Shown: in pieces, positions 44,911 through 56,211 of the stretch
How positions within the stretch are numbered: position 1 is the stretch's first letter
How the letters are laid out: each line of letters starts with the position of its first letter
Source of the DNA: Rhizobiales bacterium IMCC20636
GTDB lineage: Bacteria > Pseudomonadota > Alphaproteobacteria > Rhizobiales > GCA-2746425
Assembly (NCBI GenBank): GCA_016865015.1
Contig: CP018226.1
Span: forward strand, 2,883,001-2,947,000
Length of the DNA stretch: 64,000 bases
Direction of reading: 5' to 3'
The notes under the pieces: generated by a model
Seen by the model: only the letters and a program-made list of their open reading frames with translations
What the model was told of the DNA's origin: nothing
The model's database searches: none
Translations under genes and position numbers: made by a program

Positions 44911-45426
44911 TCAGAGGCGATAGAGAATCTGATCGGTCCAGAACCGCTCAAGCCGTTGCAGGGATCGGTTGAGGTTTTCGAAATCCGCAGTGGCCAGGCC
45001 ACCAACCTTTTCGATGGACTGCATATGGCGTTTGTAAAGGCCATCAACCACAGCGGCAATTTCCTTGCCTTTTTCAGTCAATCGGACCCGCACTGATCTG
45101 CGGTCGGTGCGTGAGCGTTGGTGATGGACATAGCCCATGTCGACCAGCTTCTTAAGATTATAAGACACATTTGAACCAAGGTAGTAACCGCGACTGCGCA
45201 ATTCGCCTGCGGTCAGTTCGGCATCGCCCAAGTTGAACAGAAGCAAAGCCTGCACCGCGTTGATATCGCCTTCACCGTTGCGCTCGAACTCGTCTTTGAC
45301 AACATCCAGCAGTCGACGGTGGAGCCGCTCGACAAGCGTGACCGATTCCAAATACAGGGGAAGCGCCCCTTCGATGTCTTTGTCGTTACTCTCGTCTACC
45401 GAAGCTAATTGTGTGGTCTGTTTCAT
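44911..45426 (-). CDS. ldtR: MarR-family regulator LdtR
   Basis: A 171-residue MarR winged-helix regulator. The DNA-binding core runs about 55-130: LGDAELTAGELRSRGYYLGS (about 66-85), recognition-helix NVSYNLKKLVDMGYV, and wing RSRTDRRSVRVRLTEKG (about 105-121). This sequence type is LdtR, which in Liberibacter and Sinorhizobium activates the L,D-transpeptidase gene ldtP and osmotic-stress genes; here ldtP lies about 1 kb downstream. The ATG at 45426 is chosen because the longer frame upstream lacks family resemblance. A paired CTTAAG site lies about 90 bp upstream. Confidence 0.9.
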   Translation of the reverse strand: MKQTTQLASVDESNDKDIEGALPLYLESVTLVERLHRRLLDVVKDEFERNGEGDINAVQALLLFNLGDAELTAGELRSRGYYLGSNVSYNLKKLVDMGYVHHQRSRTDRRSVRVRLTEKGKEIAAVVDGLYKRHMQSIEKVGGLATADFENLNRSLQRLERFWTDQILYRL

Positions 45427-45512
45427 TATTATCCAGCCATTTTTTCTTTGTGCATGATTGAGGTGTTGCCCTCGTTGATGAACACAAACTAGGCGGGGCT
45501 CGTCAAAAAGCA

Positions 45513-45531
45513 CTTAAGTTTCACGCTTAAG
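45513..45531. promoter_or_regulatory. Paired CTTAAG sites upstream of ldtR
   Basis: CTTAAG at 45513-45518 and 45526-45531, separated by 7 bp, form both a direct and an inverted repeat in the 278-bp gap upstream of ldtR. MarR proteins often bind such dyads, so it is a candidate autoregulatory operator. No clear copy was found upstream of ldtP. Confidence 0.35.
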
Positions 45532-45704
45532 GAAATCTTACCGGCAAATGCTTGATTTGATGGTTTAAGATTTGTGTATGCGAGATTCAGATTTCATTTA
45601 TATTACTGAAACTTAACCGAAATGCCTGACGAATTGAATCACATTGTTACGACCCCGCATGGAGCGCGTAATAACCTGCGATTTAGCGGTCGTTGTGGAG
45701 CTGA

Positions 45705-47255
<1,551 letters not shown>

Positions 47256-47371
47256 GGCCAGAGTTCCATCGGAATATTGAATTCAATCCCTGTTTACTCT
47301 TGGGTATTGGTGTTTGATCCCTATATCTGCTGAGGATGATTGTATCCGGCACCTGATGAGGATTGACCTGA

Positions 47372-47848
47372 ATGTCCGTGACTGATGAAAGCGAAATCTT
47401 GTACCGCAGAGAACTCTATGACGGTGTTTTGTCGCGCCGTTTTTTCGCGTTCATATTTGATCTGTTTGTCATCACGATTGTTTCGATGATCGCTGGATTC
47501 GTGGTTTTGCTGCTTGGCGTTGTAACCTTCGGACTTGGCTGGCTGTTGTATCTGATCTTCATGCCGCTGGTGATCGCAGGCTATCTTGCGTTTACCCTTG
47601 GGGGCCCGGATGCTGCCACGCCCGGCATGAAGCTGATGGGCATCCAGATGCGTCTGCATGACGGCAGCCGAGTCGGGCCGTTTGGTGCCATGCTGCATGG
47701 TCTGCTGTTCTATATTTCAATCTCGATTCTGACGCCTTTTATAGTCTTGGTTGGCCTGTTTACAGAGCGGGGTCGACTGCTGCATGATCTGATTCTGGGA
47801 ACCTACATTGTCCGAAGCGACTATCTGTTGCATAGAGGCCGTGATTGA
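47372..47848 (+). CDS. RDD family membrane protein
   Basis: A 158-residue protein of the RDD family. The family-naming region reads RRFFAFIFDLFVITIV (about 22-37), with the second Arg-Asp pattern near the end (RGRLLHDLILGTYIVRSD). There are three to four hydrophobic segments. Some RDD proteins act as ion antiporters, but function here is unknown. It lies between hemB and the aminoacyl-protein transferase gene, as in many rhizobia. Confidence 0.9.
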   Translation: MSVTDESEILYRRELYDGVLSRRFFAFIFDLFVITIVSMIAGFVVLLLGVVTFGLGWLLYLIFMPLVIAGYLAFTLGGPDAATPGMKLMGIQMRLHDGSRVGPFGAMLHGLLFYISISILTPFIVLVGLFTERGRLLHDLILGTYIVRSDYLLHRGRD

Positions 47849-47889
47849 GTTCCAGCTGACTGGACATTTTGAAGAACTGTTGGGTGCTT

Positions 47890-48648
47890 ATGACTGAACG
47901 GCCCTCCCATACCTCACAATTCTATCTGACTGCGCCCTCTCCCTGCCCCTATCTGCGCGGTCAGGAGGAGCGCAAGGTTTTTACCCATTTGGGCGGTGAG
48001 CGCGCGTCCGAGTTGAACGATATTTTGACGCAGGGCGGATTCCGCCGCAGTCAGAATATTGCTTATCGTCCAGCTTGCGAACGCTGCCGTGCCTGCATGT
48101 CAGTGCGTGTGGTGGTTTCCGAGTTCGAACCCAATAAGTCCATGCGGCGCATCATGCGCAAGAACACTGACCTCATAACCCAGGAAAAACCGGCCGAAGC
48201 CAGTTCCGAACAATATGATCTGTTCCGGAGCTATCTGGACACGCGCCATTCTGGTGGCGGCATGTCGGATATGAGTGTTCTGGATTATGCATCCATGGTG
48301 GAAGAAAGCGAAGTCGAGACCCGGGTCTTTGAGTTTCGCACACGCGATGTTGATAGCGGGATCACGGGACGCAGCCGAAAACCGCTGATTGCCGTGGCCT
48401 TGAGTGATATTCTCAGTGATGGCCTGTCAATGGTCTACAGCTATTTCGACCCGGCGGAATCTGCCCGCAGCCTTGGTACATACATGATCCTGGAACATCT
48501 GGAGCGCGCCAGACGTATGGGGTTGCCCTATCTATATCTTGGATATCTGGTCGAGGGCTCTCCAAAGATGGTATATAAGAGCCGGTTCCAGCCACAAGAA
48601 CTGCTTGGTAATACGGGTTGGGAAAGACAGTTGGGATCAACCGACTAA
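47890..48648 (+). CDS. bpt: Aminoacyl-tRNA-protein transferase (Ate1/Bpt family)
   Basis: Adds leucine (Bpt) or arginine to N-terminal acidic residues, marking proteins for ClpS/ClpAP degradation. The 252-residue protein has [17 protein letters not shown] (about 19-35) and the Cys-rich [18 protein letters not shown] (about 58-75) of the N-terminal domain, and a GNAT-like C-terminal domain ending [13 protein letters not shown]. The length is that of bacterial Bpt (aspartate/glutamate leucyltransferase) rather than eukaryotic Ate1. The ATG at 47890 is taken; an upstream ATG adds seven residues. It converges on parC with a 22-bp gap. Confidence 0.92.
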   Translation: MTERPSHTSQFYLTAPSPCPYLRGQEERKVFTHLGGERASELNDILTQGGFRRSQNIAYRPACERCRACMSVRVVVSEFEPNKSMRRIMRKNTDLITQEKPAEASSEQYDLFRSYLDTRHSGGGMSDMSVLDYASMVEESEVETRVFEFRTRDVDSGITGRSRKPLIAVALSDILSDGLSMVYSYFDPAESARSLGTYMILEHLERARRMGLPYLYLGYLVEGSPKMVYKSRFQPQELLGNTGWERQLGSTD

Positions 48649-48670
48649 AACTGTATTCAGACCTGTTTCA

Positions 48671-50908
48671 TCAACCAAACGTGTTGGTTCTGGGGAATCC
48701 TTGCGGTGCCATACGTCCTGCCTGTGCGCGCTCTCCAACCCACTCGGCCAGATCTTCCAGACTGCGGTTGTACTGGCGACCAGAGGTATCGCTCCAGGTC
48801 AGACCTGTTTCAGATGAGAAAACCTTGATGTCCGACACGGTGCCATCCTTGTAGCGTTGCAGACGAACGCCTTTGCCACGGCCCATTTCGGCAATCTGTT
48901 TCATCGGAAAGACCAGCAATTTGCGGTTCTGTCCGACAATGGCAACCCAATCGCCGACGGCAGGCGGACAGAGCACCATTTCATGGGGTGCAGACACATT
49001 CAGGACCTGCTTGCCTTTGCGGGTATTCGCCAGCAGATCATCCTCGGAAACGATGAATCCTCGGCCTTCTGTGCTGGACAGCAACCGTTTACGGCCAGCC
49101 TTGTGGGTGAAGACAGTGAGAATGTCGTGGTCTGCCTCCATATCCACCATAATGCGCACGGGCTCACCGTGGCCGCGTCCACCTGGCAGCTTGTCAGCAC
49201 CGATCGTGTAGAACTTTCCACTGGTTGATGCCACCAACAGCTTGTCTGTGGTCTCCGCATGGAACATCAGCTGAAGACCATCGTCCTGCTTGAAGGTCAA
49301 GGTTTCGGCGTCTGCCAAATGGCCCTTCAGCGCGCGCACCCAGCCCTTTTGGGACAGCACGATCGTGACCGGCTCGCGTTCAATCATCGCCTGATGAATG
49401 TCATCAAGATTATGTTCAGGTGCGACCGCAAAATCCGTGCGGCGCTTGCCGAGCGGTGTATCCGGACCAAATGATTTCTTGAGATCCCTGATCTGTTCGG
49501 AGATACGGCCCCATTGCAGATCCTCGGACGCCAGAAGCTCGGCCAATTCAGCGCGCTCAGCCGTCAGATTTTCATGTTCGTGACGCAGTTCCATCTCTTC
49601 CAGTTTGCGCAAGGACCGCAAACGCATGTTCAACACGGCTTCTGCCTGCACATCCGTCAGTGCAAAGACTCGCATCAAATCGGCCTTGGGATGGTCCTCT
49701 TCGCGGATAATGCGGATCACTTCATCCAGATTGAGAAAAGCGATCAGATAACCGGCCAGAATCTCCAGTCGGTGGTCAATTTTCCTGACGCGGAAATTGG
49801 TGCGGCGAACCAGAACTACCTTGCGATGTTCCAGCCACTCCCGCAACACACTGCGCAGACCCAGAACCCGCGGTACCTTTCCGTGGGACAGGACATTCAT
49901 GTTGAGCGAAATACGATTTTCGAAATCGGTCAGCTTGAACAGGGATTCCATCAACAGGGCCGGATCGACAGAACGGCTCTTGGGCTCCAGAACGATTCTG
50001 ATGTCCTCGGCGGATTCGTCACGAATATCGGCCAGCAGCGGCAAGCGCTTGGCATGAAGCAACTCGGCTATCTTCTCGATCAGCTTTGATTTTTGAACCT
50101 GATAGGGAATTTCGGTGACAACCACCACATAAGTGCCACGCGCCAGAGTTTCCGCATGCCAGCGCGCCCGGACACGGAAGCCACCGCGTCCGGTTTCGTA
50201 AGAATTGCGGATCGAGGTTTCACCCTCAACGATGATACCGCCCGTCGGGAAATCAGGGCCTTTGACGAATTCACAGAGTTTTTCAATGCCCGCATTGGGG
50301 AATTTGATCAGATGCAGCGAGGCATCGCATAATTCCACGATATTGTGCGGCGGAATGGACGTTGCCATACCCACAGCGATGCCGGACGAGCCATTGGCCA
50401 GAAGATTTGGGAAATTGGCAGGAAGAACAATGGGTTCCTCTTCCTCGCCATCATAGGTCTCGCGGAAATCAACTGCGTCCTCATCCAGGCCTTCCAGCAA
50501 CCGGCTGGCGACCTGGGTCATCCGTGCTTCGGTATAACGCATGGCAGCGGCGTTATCGCCATCGACATTGCCGAAATTGCCCTGGCCATCCACCAACGGA
50601 TAGCGCACCGCAAAATCCTGTGCCAGACGCACCAGCGCGTCATAGACCGACTGATCGCCATGGGGATGGTATTTACCAATCACATCACCCACGACACGCG
50701 CGGATTTCTTGAAGGATGAGTTGGGATCCAGCTTCAACTGGCGCATGGCGTATAACAGGCGGCGATGGACCGGTTTCAGCCCGTCGCGCACATCCGGCAA
50801 GGCCCGATGCATGATTGTCGACAACGCATAGGCAAGGTAGCGCTCCTCCAATGCGGAGCGCAGATTAATGAGTTCTATCTCGCCTTCGGGAATCAGTTTT
50901 TCGCCCAT
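48671..50908 (-). CDS. parC: DNA topoisomerase IV subunit A
   Basis: Breaks and rejoins DNA to separate daughter chromosomes, with ParE. The 745-residue protein has the breakage-reunion domain with [20 protein letters not shown] (about 33-52) and the active-site Tyr in [12 protein letters not shown] (about 130). A C-terminal beta-pinwheel of about 250 residues follows. The quinolone-resistance region has [20 protein letters not shown] (about 80-99). Being shorter than GyrA and followed by recO upstream is typical for ParC of the order. Confidence 0.96.
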   Translation of the reverse strand: MGEKLIPEGEIELINLRSALEERYLAYALSTIMHRALPDVRDGLKPVHRRLLYAMRQLKLDPNSSFKKSARVVGDVIGKYHPHGDQSVYDALVRLAQDFAVRYPLVDGQGNFGNVDGDNAAAMRYTEARMTQVASRLLEGLDEDAVDFRETYDGEEEEPIVLPANFPNLLANGSSGIAVGMATSIPPHNIVELCDASLHLIKFPNAGIEKLCEFVKGPDFPTGGIIVEGETSIRNSYETGRGGFRVRARWHAETLARGTYVVVVTEIPYQVQKSKLIEKIAELLHAKRLPLLADIRDESAEDIRIVLEPKSRSVDPALLMESLFKLTDFENRISLNMNVLSHGKVPRVLGLRSVLREWLEHRKVVLVRRTNFRVRKIDHRLEILAGYLIAFLNLDEVIRIIREEDHPKADLMRVFALTDVQAEAVLNMRLRSLRKLEEMELRHEHENLTAERAELAELLASEDLQWGRISEQIRDLKKSFGPDTPLGKRRTDFAVAPEHNLDDIHQAMIEREPVTIVLSQKGWVRALKGHLADAETLTFKQDDGLQLMFHAETTDKLLVASTSGKFYTIGADKLPGGRGHGEPVRIMVDMEADHDILTVFTHKAGRKRLLSSTEGRGFIVSEDDLLANTRKGKQVLNVSAPHEMVLCPPAVGDWVAIVGQNRKLLVFPMKQIAEMGRGKGVRLQRYKDGTVSDIKVFSSETGLTWSDTSGRQYNRSLEDLAEWVGERAQAGRMAPQGFPRTNTFG

Positions 50909-50917
50909 GCGGTAGAA

Positions 50918-51661
50918 TTAGCCCGAACGCTGCACGGCGGCAAGGATCAGACGCACTGCTTCTGCACGTTGTCCAGAGGTTTGAAGGCCGCGCGGTCCAT
51001 AGACTCGCTGTTGCAGGAAAAAATGGGACAAGGCAAAGCCCTGTGACAGCGCTTCATGGCTACGCTCTGCTGTTGCTGCATGCTGCTGGGTCAAATATTG
51101 CGGCAGCGGCAACAGGCGATCCTTGTAAGGTTCTCCCGCTGCGGCACCCACTGCCCTGCCCGATTTTGGTGACACATATATCAGGCCGGAATTCGAGCCC
51201 GAGCGGACGCATTGCTGCAGATCCAGTCCAAAGCCGAGTGCTTCCAGCACGGCCAGTTCCAGCCGAATGAGCAACTCTGCCAGCACCAAGGGGCCATCGA
51301 GATGCTCCAGACAGACCTGCAGAGCGGTGAATAGCTGGGTGTTAGGCTCTCTTTCCGGCAGAAGGCGTAAAAGTTCCGTCTGCATCTGCAAAGCACTCAG
51401 AGCCAGGCGGTCCTGCATGATATCGCCCGCGCGGGATTTCAAAGGCTCGATTGTGAAGGTTCCCAGATGTTCATCCAGGCGCGCACGCCAGGTTACCGAG
51501 ACATCATTTCCCGGCTGCAGAACCGGCTGCAATTTTCTGGAACGCCCCCCGCGCACGAGCCCAAGATGACGACCGCGTTTTTCGGTCATCAGTTCAAGGA
51601 TGACGCTGGTTTCACCGTGGCGTCGCGTGCCCAGTATTGTTCCACGATCCGTCCATTCCAT
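50918..51661 (-). CDS. recO: DNA repair protein RecO
   Basis: Helps RecR load RecA on SSB-coated DNA in the RecF pathway. The 247-residue protein has the N-terminal OB fold (EWTDRGTILGTRRHGETSVI, residues 2-21; RGRHLGLVRGGRSRKLQPVL, about 29-48) and a helical C-terminal domain. The usual zinc-binding cysteines are reduced to one Cys near 160, common in alphaproteobacteria. It lies between era and parC on the same strand, 9 bp before parC. Confidence 0.95.
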   Translation of the reverse strand: MEWTDRGTILGTRRHGETSVILELMTEKRGRHLGLVRGGRSRKLQPVLQPGNDVSVTWRARLDEHLGTFTIEPLKSRAGDIMQDRLALSALQMQTELLRLLPEREPNTQLFTALQVCLEHLDGPLVLAELLIRLELAVLEALGFGLDLQQCVRSGSNSGLIYVSPKSGRAVGAAAGEPYKDRLLPLPQYLTQQHAATAERSHEALSQGFALSHFFLQQRVYGPRGLQTSGQRAEAVRLILAAVQRSG

Positions 51662-51701
51662 GATGCAAAGCCCTCAGCGTGTGGAGCTTAGAAGGCGGCC
51701 C

Positions 51702-52604
51702 CTATTGTGTGAAATCAATTCCCATTTCCCGATAGCGCTCAGGATCGTCAATCCAGTTCTCGCGCACCTTCACAAACAGGAACAGATGCACCGTCTGGCC
51801 ATAGATCTCCGCCATTTCGCGCCGCGCATCACTTGATATGCCACGTATGGTCTGGCCACCTTTGCCGATGACAATTTTTTTCTGGCTGGCGCGTTGCACA
51901 TAAATGGTTTGTTCCACCCGGGCGCTGCCGTCCTTCAGAGTTTTCCAGTCTTCTGTTTCCACAGTCGAAGCGTATGGAAGTTCCTCATGAAGACGCAGAA
52001 AGAGCTTTTCGCGCGTGATTTCTGCGGCGAGCTGGCGCATCGGCAGGTCTGATGCCTGATCTTCGGGATAATGCCATGGCCCAATGGGCATTCTGTCACA
52101 CAGATGGCTCAGCAAATCGGGAATGCCATCACCGTTCAAAGCCGACACCATGAAGGTCTCGTCAAATTTACACAGGGCGTTGGCTTTCTCGGTGAGTTCC
52201 AGCAATTCGCTGCGCGGAACCAGGTCAATTTTATTGAGAATCAGCAATTTTGGCTGCTTTACACTCTTCAAACGTTCCAGAATTTCGGCGATAGCCTCGT
52301 TGAAGCCGCGTTTGGCATCCACCAGCAGGCACACCACATCGGCATCCTGTGTTCCGCTCCAGGCCGTCTTGATCATGGCCCGGTCCAGTCTGCGTCTGGG
52401 ATCAAAAATACCGGGTGTATCAACATAGATTATCTGAGTCTGATCATGAATACCAATGCCCCGGATCAAGGCACGCGTCGTCTGCACCTTGTGGGTTACA
52501 ATCGATACCTTTGATCCAACCATCTGGTTCAACAGAGTCGATTTTCCGGCGTTTGTTGCTCCCAGAAAAGTGACAAAGCCACACCGCGTCTGAACATCAC
52601 TCAT
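51702..52604 (-). CDS. era: GTPase Era
   Basis: Essential GTPase for 30S assembly that binds the 3' end of 16S rRNA. The 300-residue protein has G1 GATNAGKSTLLN (about 15-26), G3 DTPGIFD (about 62-68), G4 NKIDL (about 124-128) and a C-terminal KH domain with the loop VIGKGGQTIRGI (about 243-254). The ATG at 52604 overlaps the rnc stop by eight bases; an ATG six codons earlier is possible. Confidence 0.97.
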   Translation of the reverse strand: MSDVQTRCGFVTFLGATNAGKSTLLNQMVGSKVSIVTHKVQTTRALIRGIGIHDQTQIIYVDTPGIFDPRRRLDRAMIKTAWSGTQDADVVCLLVDAKRGFNEAIAEILERLKSVKQPKLLILNKIDLVPRSELLELTEKANALCKFDETFMVSALNGDGIPDLLSHLCDRMPIGPWHYPEDQASDLPMRQLAAEITREKLFLRLHEELPYASTVETEDWKTLKDGSARVEQTIYVQRASQKKIVIGKGGQTIRGISSDARREMAEIYGQTVHLFLFVKVRENWIDDPERYREMGIDFTQ

Positions 52605-53337
52605 TGTTGGCTCCGCCTTCATCTTCTTCTGTAATCACGCCCTCACGGAGCAGCAGCCGATAGGCGGCAGCATGTTCAGCCGTGCGTTTTGATGCGCCCG
52701 CGGCCAACATCGGTTCGATGCCCTCGACGGCCACGCTGACCAGAAATTCAGGCGCGTGATCTGGTCCACTTCGGCGCACGATCCTGTAATCAGGGACGTC
52801 ATGCCCATTGCCCTGAGCCCATTCCTGCAACTCGGTTTTTGAGTCCCTTTGGGCCTGATTGTAACGGTGCATCTTGGGTTTCCAAAAGCGCATGATGAAA
52901 TCCCGCGCAGCTTCAAATCCACCATCCTGATAAATTGCCGCAATGGCGGCTTCGCAGACATCGCCCAGGATCGCCTTCTTGCGCCGGCCACCTGACCCGG
53001 CCTCCCCTAACCCCAGATAGATGTTGGGACCAAGATCGAGTTCCCGGGCAACTTCCACGCAGGTTTCATTGCGAACCAGCGCTGTCAGCCGGCGTGCAAG
53101 CTCCCCCTCATTTGCATGGGGATATTCAGCCATCAGCATATCGGTCACAACCAGCGCCAAAACACGGTCACCCTGAAACTCCAGGCGCTGGTAGCTCTCA
53201 CCGGATTGCTTGTCGCCAATGATGCTCATATGCGTCATGGCACGTTTCAGCAGACTGAGATCGTCAAAGCGGTGTCCCAAACGACCGGCAACGTCTTCGA
53301 GTCGTGCAATTTCCGCTTTGGTCAGACGTTCACTCAA
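52597..53337 (-). CDS. rnc: Ribonuclease III
   Basis: Double-strand RNA endonuclease that processes rRNA and other transcripts. The 246-residue protein has the signature QRLEFQGDRVLALVVTD (about 45-61; Gln replaces the usual Leu before GDR), the second acidic pair in GDVCEAAIAAIYQDGG (about 125-140), and a C-terminal double-strand RNA-binding domain (about 165-235). The start overlaps the lepB stop by four bases. Confidence 0.97.
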   Translation of the reverse strand: MSERLTKAEIARLEDVAGRLGHRFDDLSLLKRAMTHMSIIGDKQSGESYQRLEFQGDRVLALVVTDMLMAEYPHANEGELARRLTALVRNETCVEVARELDLGPNIYLGLGEAGSGGRRKKAILGDVCEAAIAAIYQDGGFEAARDFIMRFWKPKMHRYNQAQRDSKTELQEWAQGNGHDVPDYRIVRRSGPDHAPEFLVSVAVEGIEPMLAAGASKRTAEHAAAYRLLLREGVITEEDEGGANNE

Positions 53338-54083
53338 AGTGAATCCATCAACCGATCAAACCGAACATCACTCGGCCAGCGCCAAATGTGGCGCGCACGG
53401 GATGGTGGTTCAATTGAGAAGAAAATGATCTGGGCCTTGCCGATAAACAATTCCAGCGGCACAGCGCCCAGTCCGAACCGACTGTCACTGGACCCATCAC
53501 GATTGTCACCCATCATGAAATAGTGGCCCTCGGGCACTGTGAATACAGCTGTATTTTCACCGGCAGCGCTGAGTGGGCTGTCCAGAGTGTAATGGGTCAC
53601 ACCATTTGGCAGCGTTTCAACATAGCGACGGGACTTGATCTCACCACCGTCTGCGCGTTTCAGCGTCACATCATCGAGAAACTCTTTGCGAACCTCAGTG
53701 CCATTAATATAGAGCACGGCGTCCTTCATCTGAATCTTGTCGCCAGGCAAGCCGATTACACGCTTGATATAGTCCTTGTTGCCATCCGAAGGCACACGGA
53801 AAACGGCAATATCGCCACGTTCCGGATCATCCTCCAGAATGCGCCCTTCAAACAGATCAGGTGCAAAAGGCAAAGAGTAATTGCTATAACCATAAGAGAA
53901 TTTTGAAACGAAGACATAATCTCCAATCAGCAATGACGGCATCATCGAACCTGATGGAATGTTAAATGGCTGGAAGAAGAATGTGCGGAATACAACCGCT
54001 ATCAGCAGCGCCTGAACGATCACGACGATCATTTCGCGAATGCCGCCGTCTTTTTTGCCTGCCTTGGAATCTGCCATGCTCAT
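53334..54083 (-). CDS. lepB: Signal peptidase I
   Basis: Inner-membrane serine protease that removes signal peptides. The 249-residue protein has one N-terminal membrane segment (about 17-37), catalytic Ser in IPSGSMMPSLLIGDYVFV (Ser about 46), catalytic Lys in GNKDYIKRVIGLPGD (about 108) and the GDNRDGSSDSR box (about 199-209). Only one membrane segment precedes the catalytic domain, as usual outside the enterics. Two ATGs, two codons apart, can start it. It follows acpS, 189 bp away. Confidence 0.96.
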   Translation of the reverse strand: MSMADSKAGKKDGGIREMIVVIVQALLIAVVFRTFFFQPFNIPSGSMMPSLLIGDYVFVSKFSYGYSNYSLPFAPDLFEGRILEDDPERGDIAVFRVPSDGNKDYIKRVIGLPGDKIQMKDAVLYINGTEVRKEFLDDVTLKRADGGEIKSRRYVETLPNGVTHYTLDSPLSAAGENTAVFTVPEGHYFMMGDNRDGSSDSRFGLGAVPLELFIGKAQIIFFSIEPPSRARHIWRWPSDVRFDRLMDSL

Positions 54084-54272
54084 GAAAACTCACAATTCAA
54101 AGAAATAGTCAGTCCATATTGCTGAATAGGCGGCAGCGTCAAACTGCCTGCAAAACGAATACAGACCACAATTAGTGCCGTATGTACTCCCTCACCTGCC
54201 CTTTCGCAACGTGAAATGGATTACAAATCGGTACATTTAGGGACACTGTTCAGGACGTCGGTCCGGAAGATG

Positions 54273-54677
54273 TCAAGAAGCTGGTTTGACAGCTGTTATG
54301 ATGACGATTGCCTGGGCGAGCGGATAGTCGTCCGTAATCGTCAGATCAATTTGCGGGCTCATTCCCTGCGGTGTGATTTCCTGCAGACGCGCAAGAGCGC
54401 CGCCGGTCATGATCATCGTAGGTTTTCCGGAAGGCAGATTTGCCACTCCCAGATCACGCCAGAAGACGCCTCTGCGAAAGCCGGTGCCAAGCGCTTTGGA
54501 CGTGGCTTCTTTTGCTGCAAACCGCTTGGCGTATGACGCTGCGCGCTGATGCCGACGTTCCGACTTTGCGATCTCCAGAGGTGTAAAAATGCGCTCTATG
54601 AAGCGGCGGTCAAATGTCTCAAGCGTCCGTTCAATGCGCCTGATATCACACAAATCATTGCCCAGGCCGATAATCAC
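54273..54677 (-). CDS. acpS: Holo-ACP synthase
   Basis: Transfers phosphopantetheine from CoA to acyl carrier protein. The 134-residue protein has the [16 protein letters not shown] segment (about 4-19; metal-binding Asp at 8) and [14 protein letters not shown] (about 53-66; metal-binding Glu). Its start overlaps the pdxJ stop by four bases, the usual pdxJ-acpS coupling. Confidence 0.96.
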   Translation of the reverse strand: MIIGLGNDLCDIRRIERTLETFDRRFIERIFTPLEIAKSERRHQRAASYAKRFAAKEATSKALGTGFRRGVFWRDLGVANLPSGKPTMIMTGGALARLQEITPQGMSPQIDLTITDDYPLAQAIVIITAVKPAS

Positions 54678-55480
54678 ATGACCGCCTTTTGCAGTGCAGA
54701 CTGCCTTGCCTGCTCCATCAAACGTCGCATTTTTGCGATGGATTGTTCCAGACCGACAAACAGCGCTTCCCCCATCAGGAAGTGGCCAATGTTGAGTTCC
54801 CGAACACCAAGAATGGCTGCAACTGGCTGAACCGTGTCATAAGTCAGCCCATGTCCGGCATGAATTTCCAAACCCCGGTCCAACCCGGCCTGAGCCATGG
54901 CTTCCAAGCGGACCCGTTCACGCTCGAAGGTCTCCATGTCACCTTCCAGGAAGGCATCACAATAGGTGCCGGTATGCAACTCTACCACTGGCGCGCCCAG
55001 CAAGACTGCTGCGTCCAGCTGAGTCTCATCAGCTTCGATAAAGAGCGAAACGCGAATACCTGCCTCGCGCAATTGTCTGGTCAGCGGCGCAAGCCGGTTG
55101 TGGCCGGATACAGCGTCAAGGCCGCCTTCTGTTGTGCGTTCCTCGCGTTTTTCCGGAACGATACAGGCAGCGTGCGGCTTTTGGCGAAGCGCGATGTCCA
55201 GCATTTCCGACGTTGCAGCCATTTCAAAATTCAGCGGGACAGTGATATCCCGGCGCAAGCGCTCAATGTCACGATCGGTAATATGACGACGATCTTCCCT
55301 GAGGTGGGCGGTGATGCCATCAGCCCCTGCCTTTTCTGCCAGAAGCGCTGCCCGGACAGGATCGGGATGCGGCCCGCCGCGCGCGTTGCGGACTGTCGCC
55401 ACGTGATCGATATTGATACCCAATCTCAAGTCTGAGGGGCCGTTATGGCTATTTTCCGGAGTGTTTGTTTGATTCGCCAT
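54674..55480 (-). CDS. pdxJ: Pyridoxine 5'-phosphate synthase
   Basis: Makes pyridoxine 5'-phosphate from 3-amino-2-oxopropyl phosphate and deoxyxylulose phosphate. The 268-residue TIM-barrel protein has [19 protein letters not shown] (about 18-36), [14 protein letters not shown] (about 56-69) and [14 protein letters not shown] (about 220-233). The ATG at 55480 has GGAGAATC upstream but lies 32 bp inside the end of the DUF2062 gene. A TTG near the conserved LRLGINI would remove the overlap. Gene order pdxJ-acpS-lepB-rnc-era is standard. Confidence 0.95.
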   Translation of the reverse strand: MANQTNTPENSHNGPSDLRLGINIDHVATVRNARGGPHPDPVRAALLAEKAGADGITAHLREDRRHITDRDIERLRRDITVPLNFEMAATSEMLDIALRQKPHAACIVPEKREERTTEGGLDAVSGHNRLAPLTRQLREAGIRVSLFIEADETQLDAAVLLGAPVVELHTGTYCDAFLEGDMETFERERVRLEAMAQAGLDRGLEIHAGHGLTYDTVQPVAAILGVRELNIGHFLMGEALFVGLEQSIAKMRRLMEQARQSALQKAVM

Positions 55481-56060
55481 GAGATTCTCCACGATGCAGC
55501 ACCTTGTCCAGAACCCGCTTTTCGGTCCGTCGTGCCATGATTGCCAGTCTAGATCGTTGATAGACAAAGACAAGTCGTCTGACGATGAAATAGAAAATGA
55601 TAGCGGCCGGCACACCCAACATGAAACCACCCAAAGTCATCGGCTTCAATAGTTCGACCAGATTGCTGAAGGACAGATGCAATAACTGGCGTGACACCTG
55701 CCCCATGGACAGAAAGCCCTCGTGGCCGTGCAGCAGGACATTGCCAGCTTTGTAGGTGTAAAACCAGATAAAGGGGAACGTAATCGGATTGCCAACCCAA
55801 GTTCCAAGGGCAGCCGCGATCATGTTCCCGCCCATCATGTAGGCAATGGCAAAACAGATAACGAAATGAAACCCAATGAATGGCGTAAAGGACGCAAAAA
55901 CACCTGCCGCAAATCCTATTGCCACTACATGGGGTGATGCAGACAAACGCAAAACCCGCTTCGACACATATTGTGCAGAACGCCACCAGTTCCTGCGTGG
56001 CCACACAGCTACCCTGAGCTTTTGCCAGAATTGTTCAGGGTGTTTGCGTCTGAAGAGCAT
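55449..56060 (-). CDS. DUF2062 membrane protein
   Basis: A 203-residue protein of the DUF2062 family with three to four hydrophobic segments. The motif SPHVVAIGFAAGVFASFTPF (about 41-60) and GTWVGNPITFPFIWFYTY (about 86-103) are characteristic. Function unknown; in rhizobia it precedes pdxJ. Its 3' end overlaps the pdxJ start by 32 bp, an unusually long overlap in this window. The upstream neighbour is rsh, 151 bp away. Confidence 0.9.
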   Translation of the reverse strand: MLFRRKHPEQFWQKLRVAVWPRRNWWRSAQYVSKRVLRLSASPHVVAIGFAAGVFASFTPFIGFHFVICFAIAYMMGGNMIAAALGTWVGNPITFPFIWFYTYKAGNVLLHGHEGFLSMGQVSRQLLHLSFSNLVELLKPMTLGGFMLGVPAAIIFYFIVRRLVFVYQRSRLAIMARRTEKRVLDKVLHRGESHGESNKHSGK

Positions 56061-56211
56061 GGAATAAAATTTTCAACGCGCTGACTGGAGTTTGAATCGG
56101 TGCAAGGGCTTGGTTTAACCTAAGAACATGAACTGTTCACAAATTCGACCCAACAATTCCACTTTACCATCAATCATTGCCAGTCCTCATCTGCATTGAC
56201 CTTTCGGCCTT

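Noticed and set aside
49514-50089. Plus-strand open frame of 191 codons inside parC
   Set aside because: It is antisense to a well-conserved gene and has no supporting signal.
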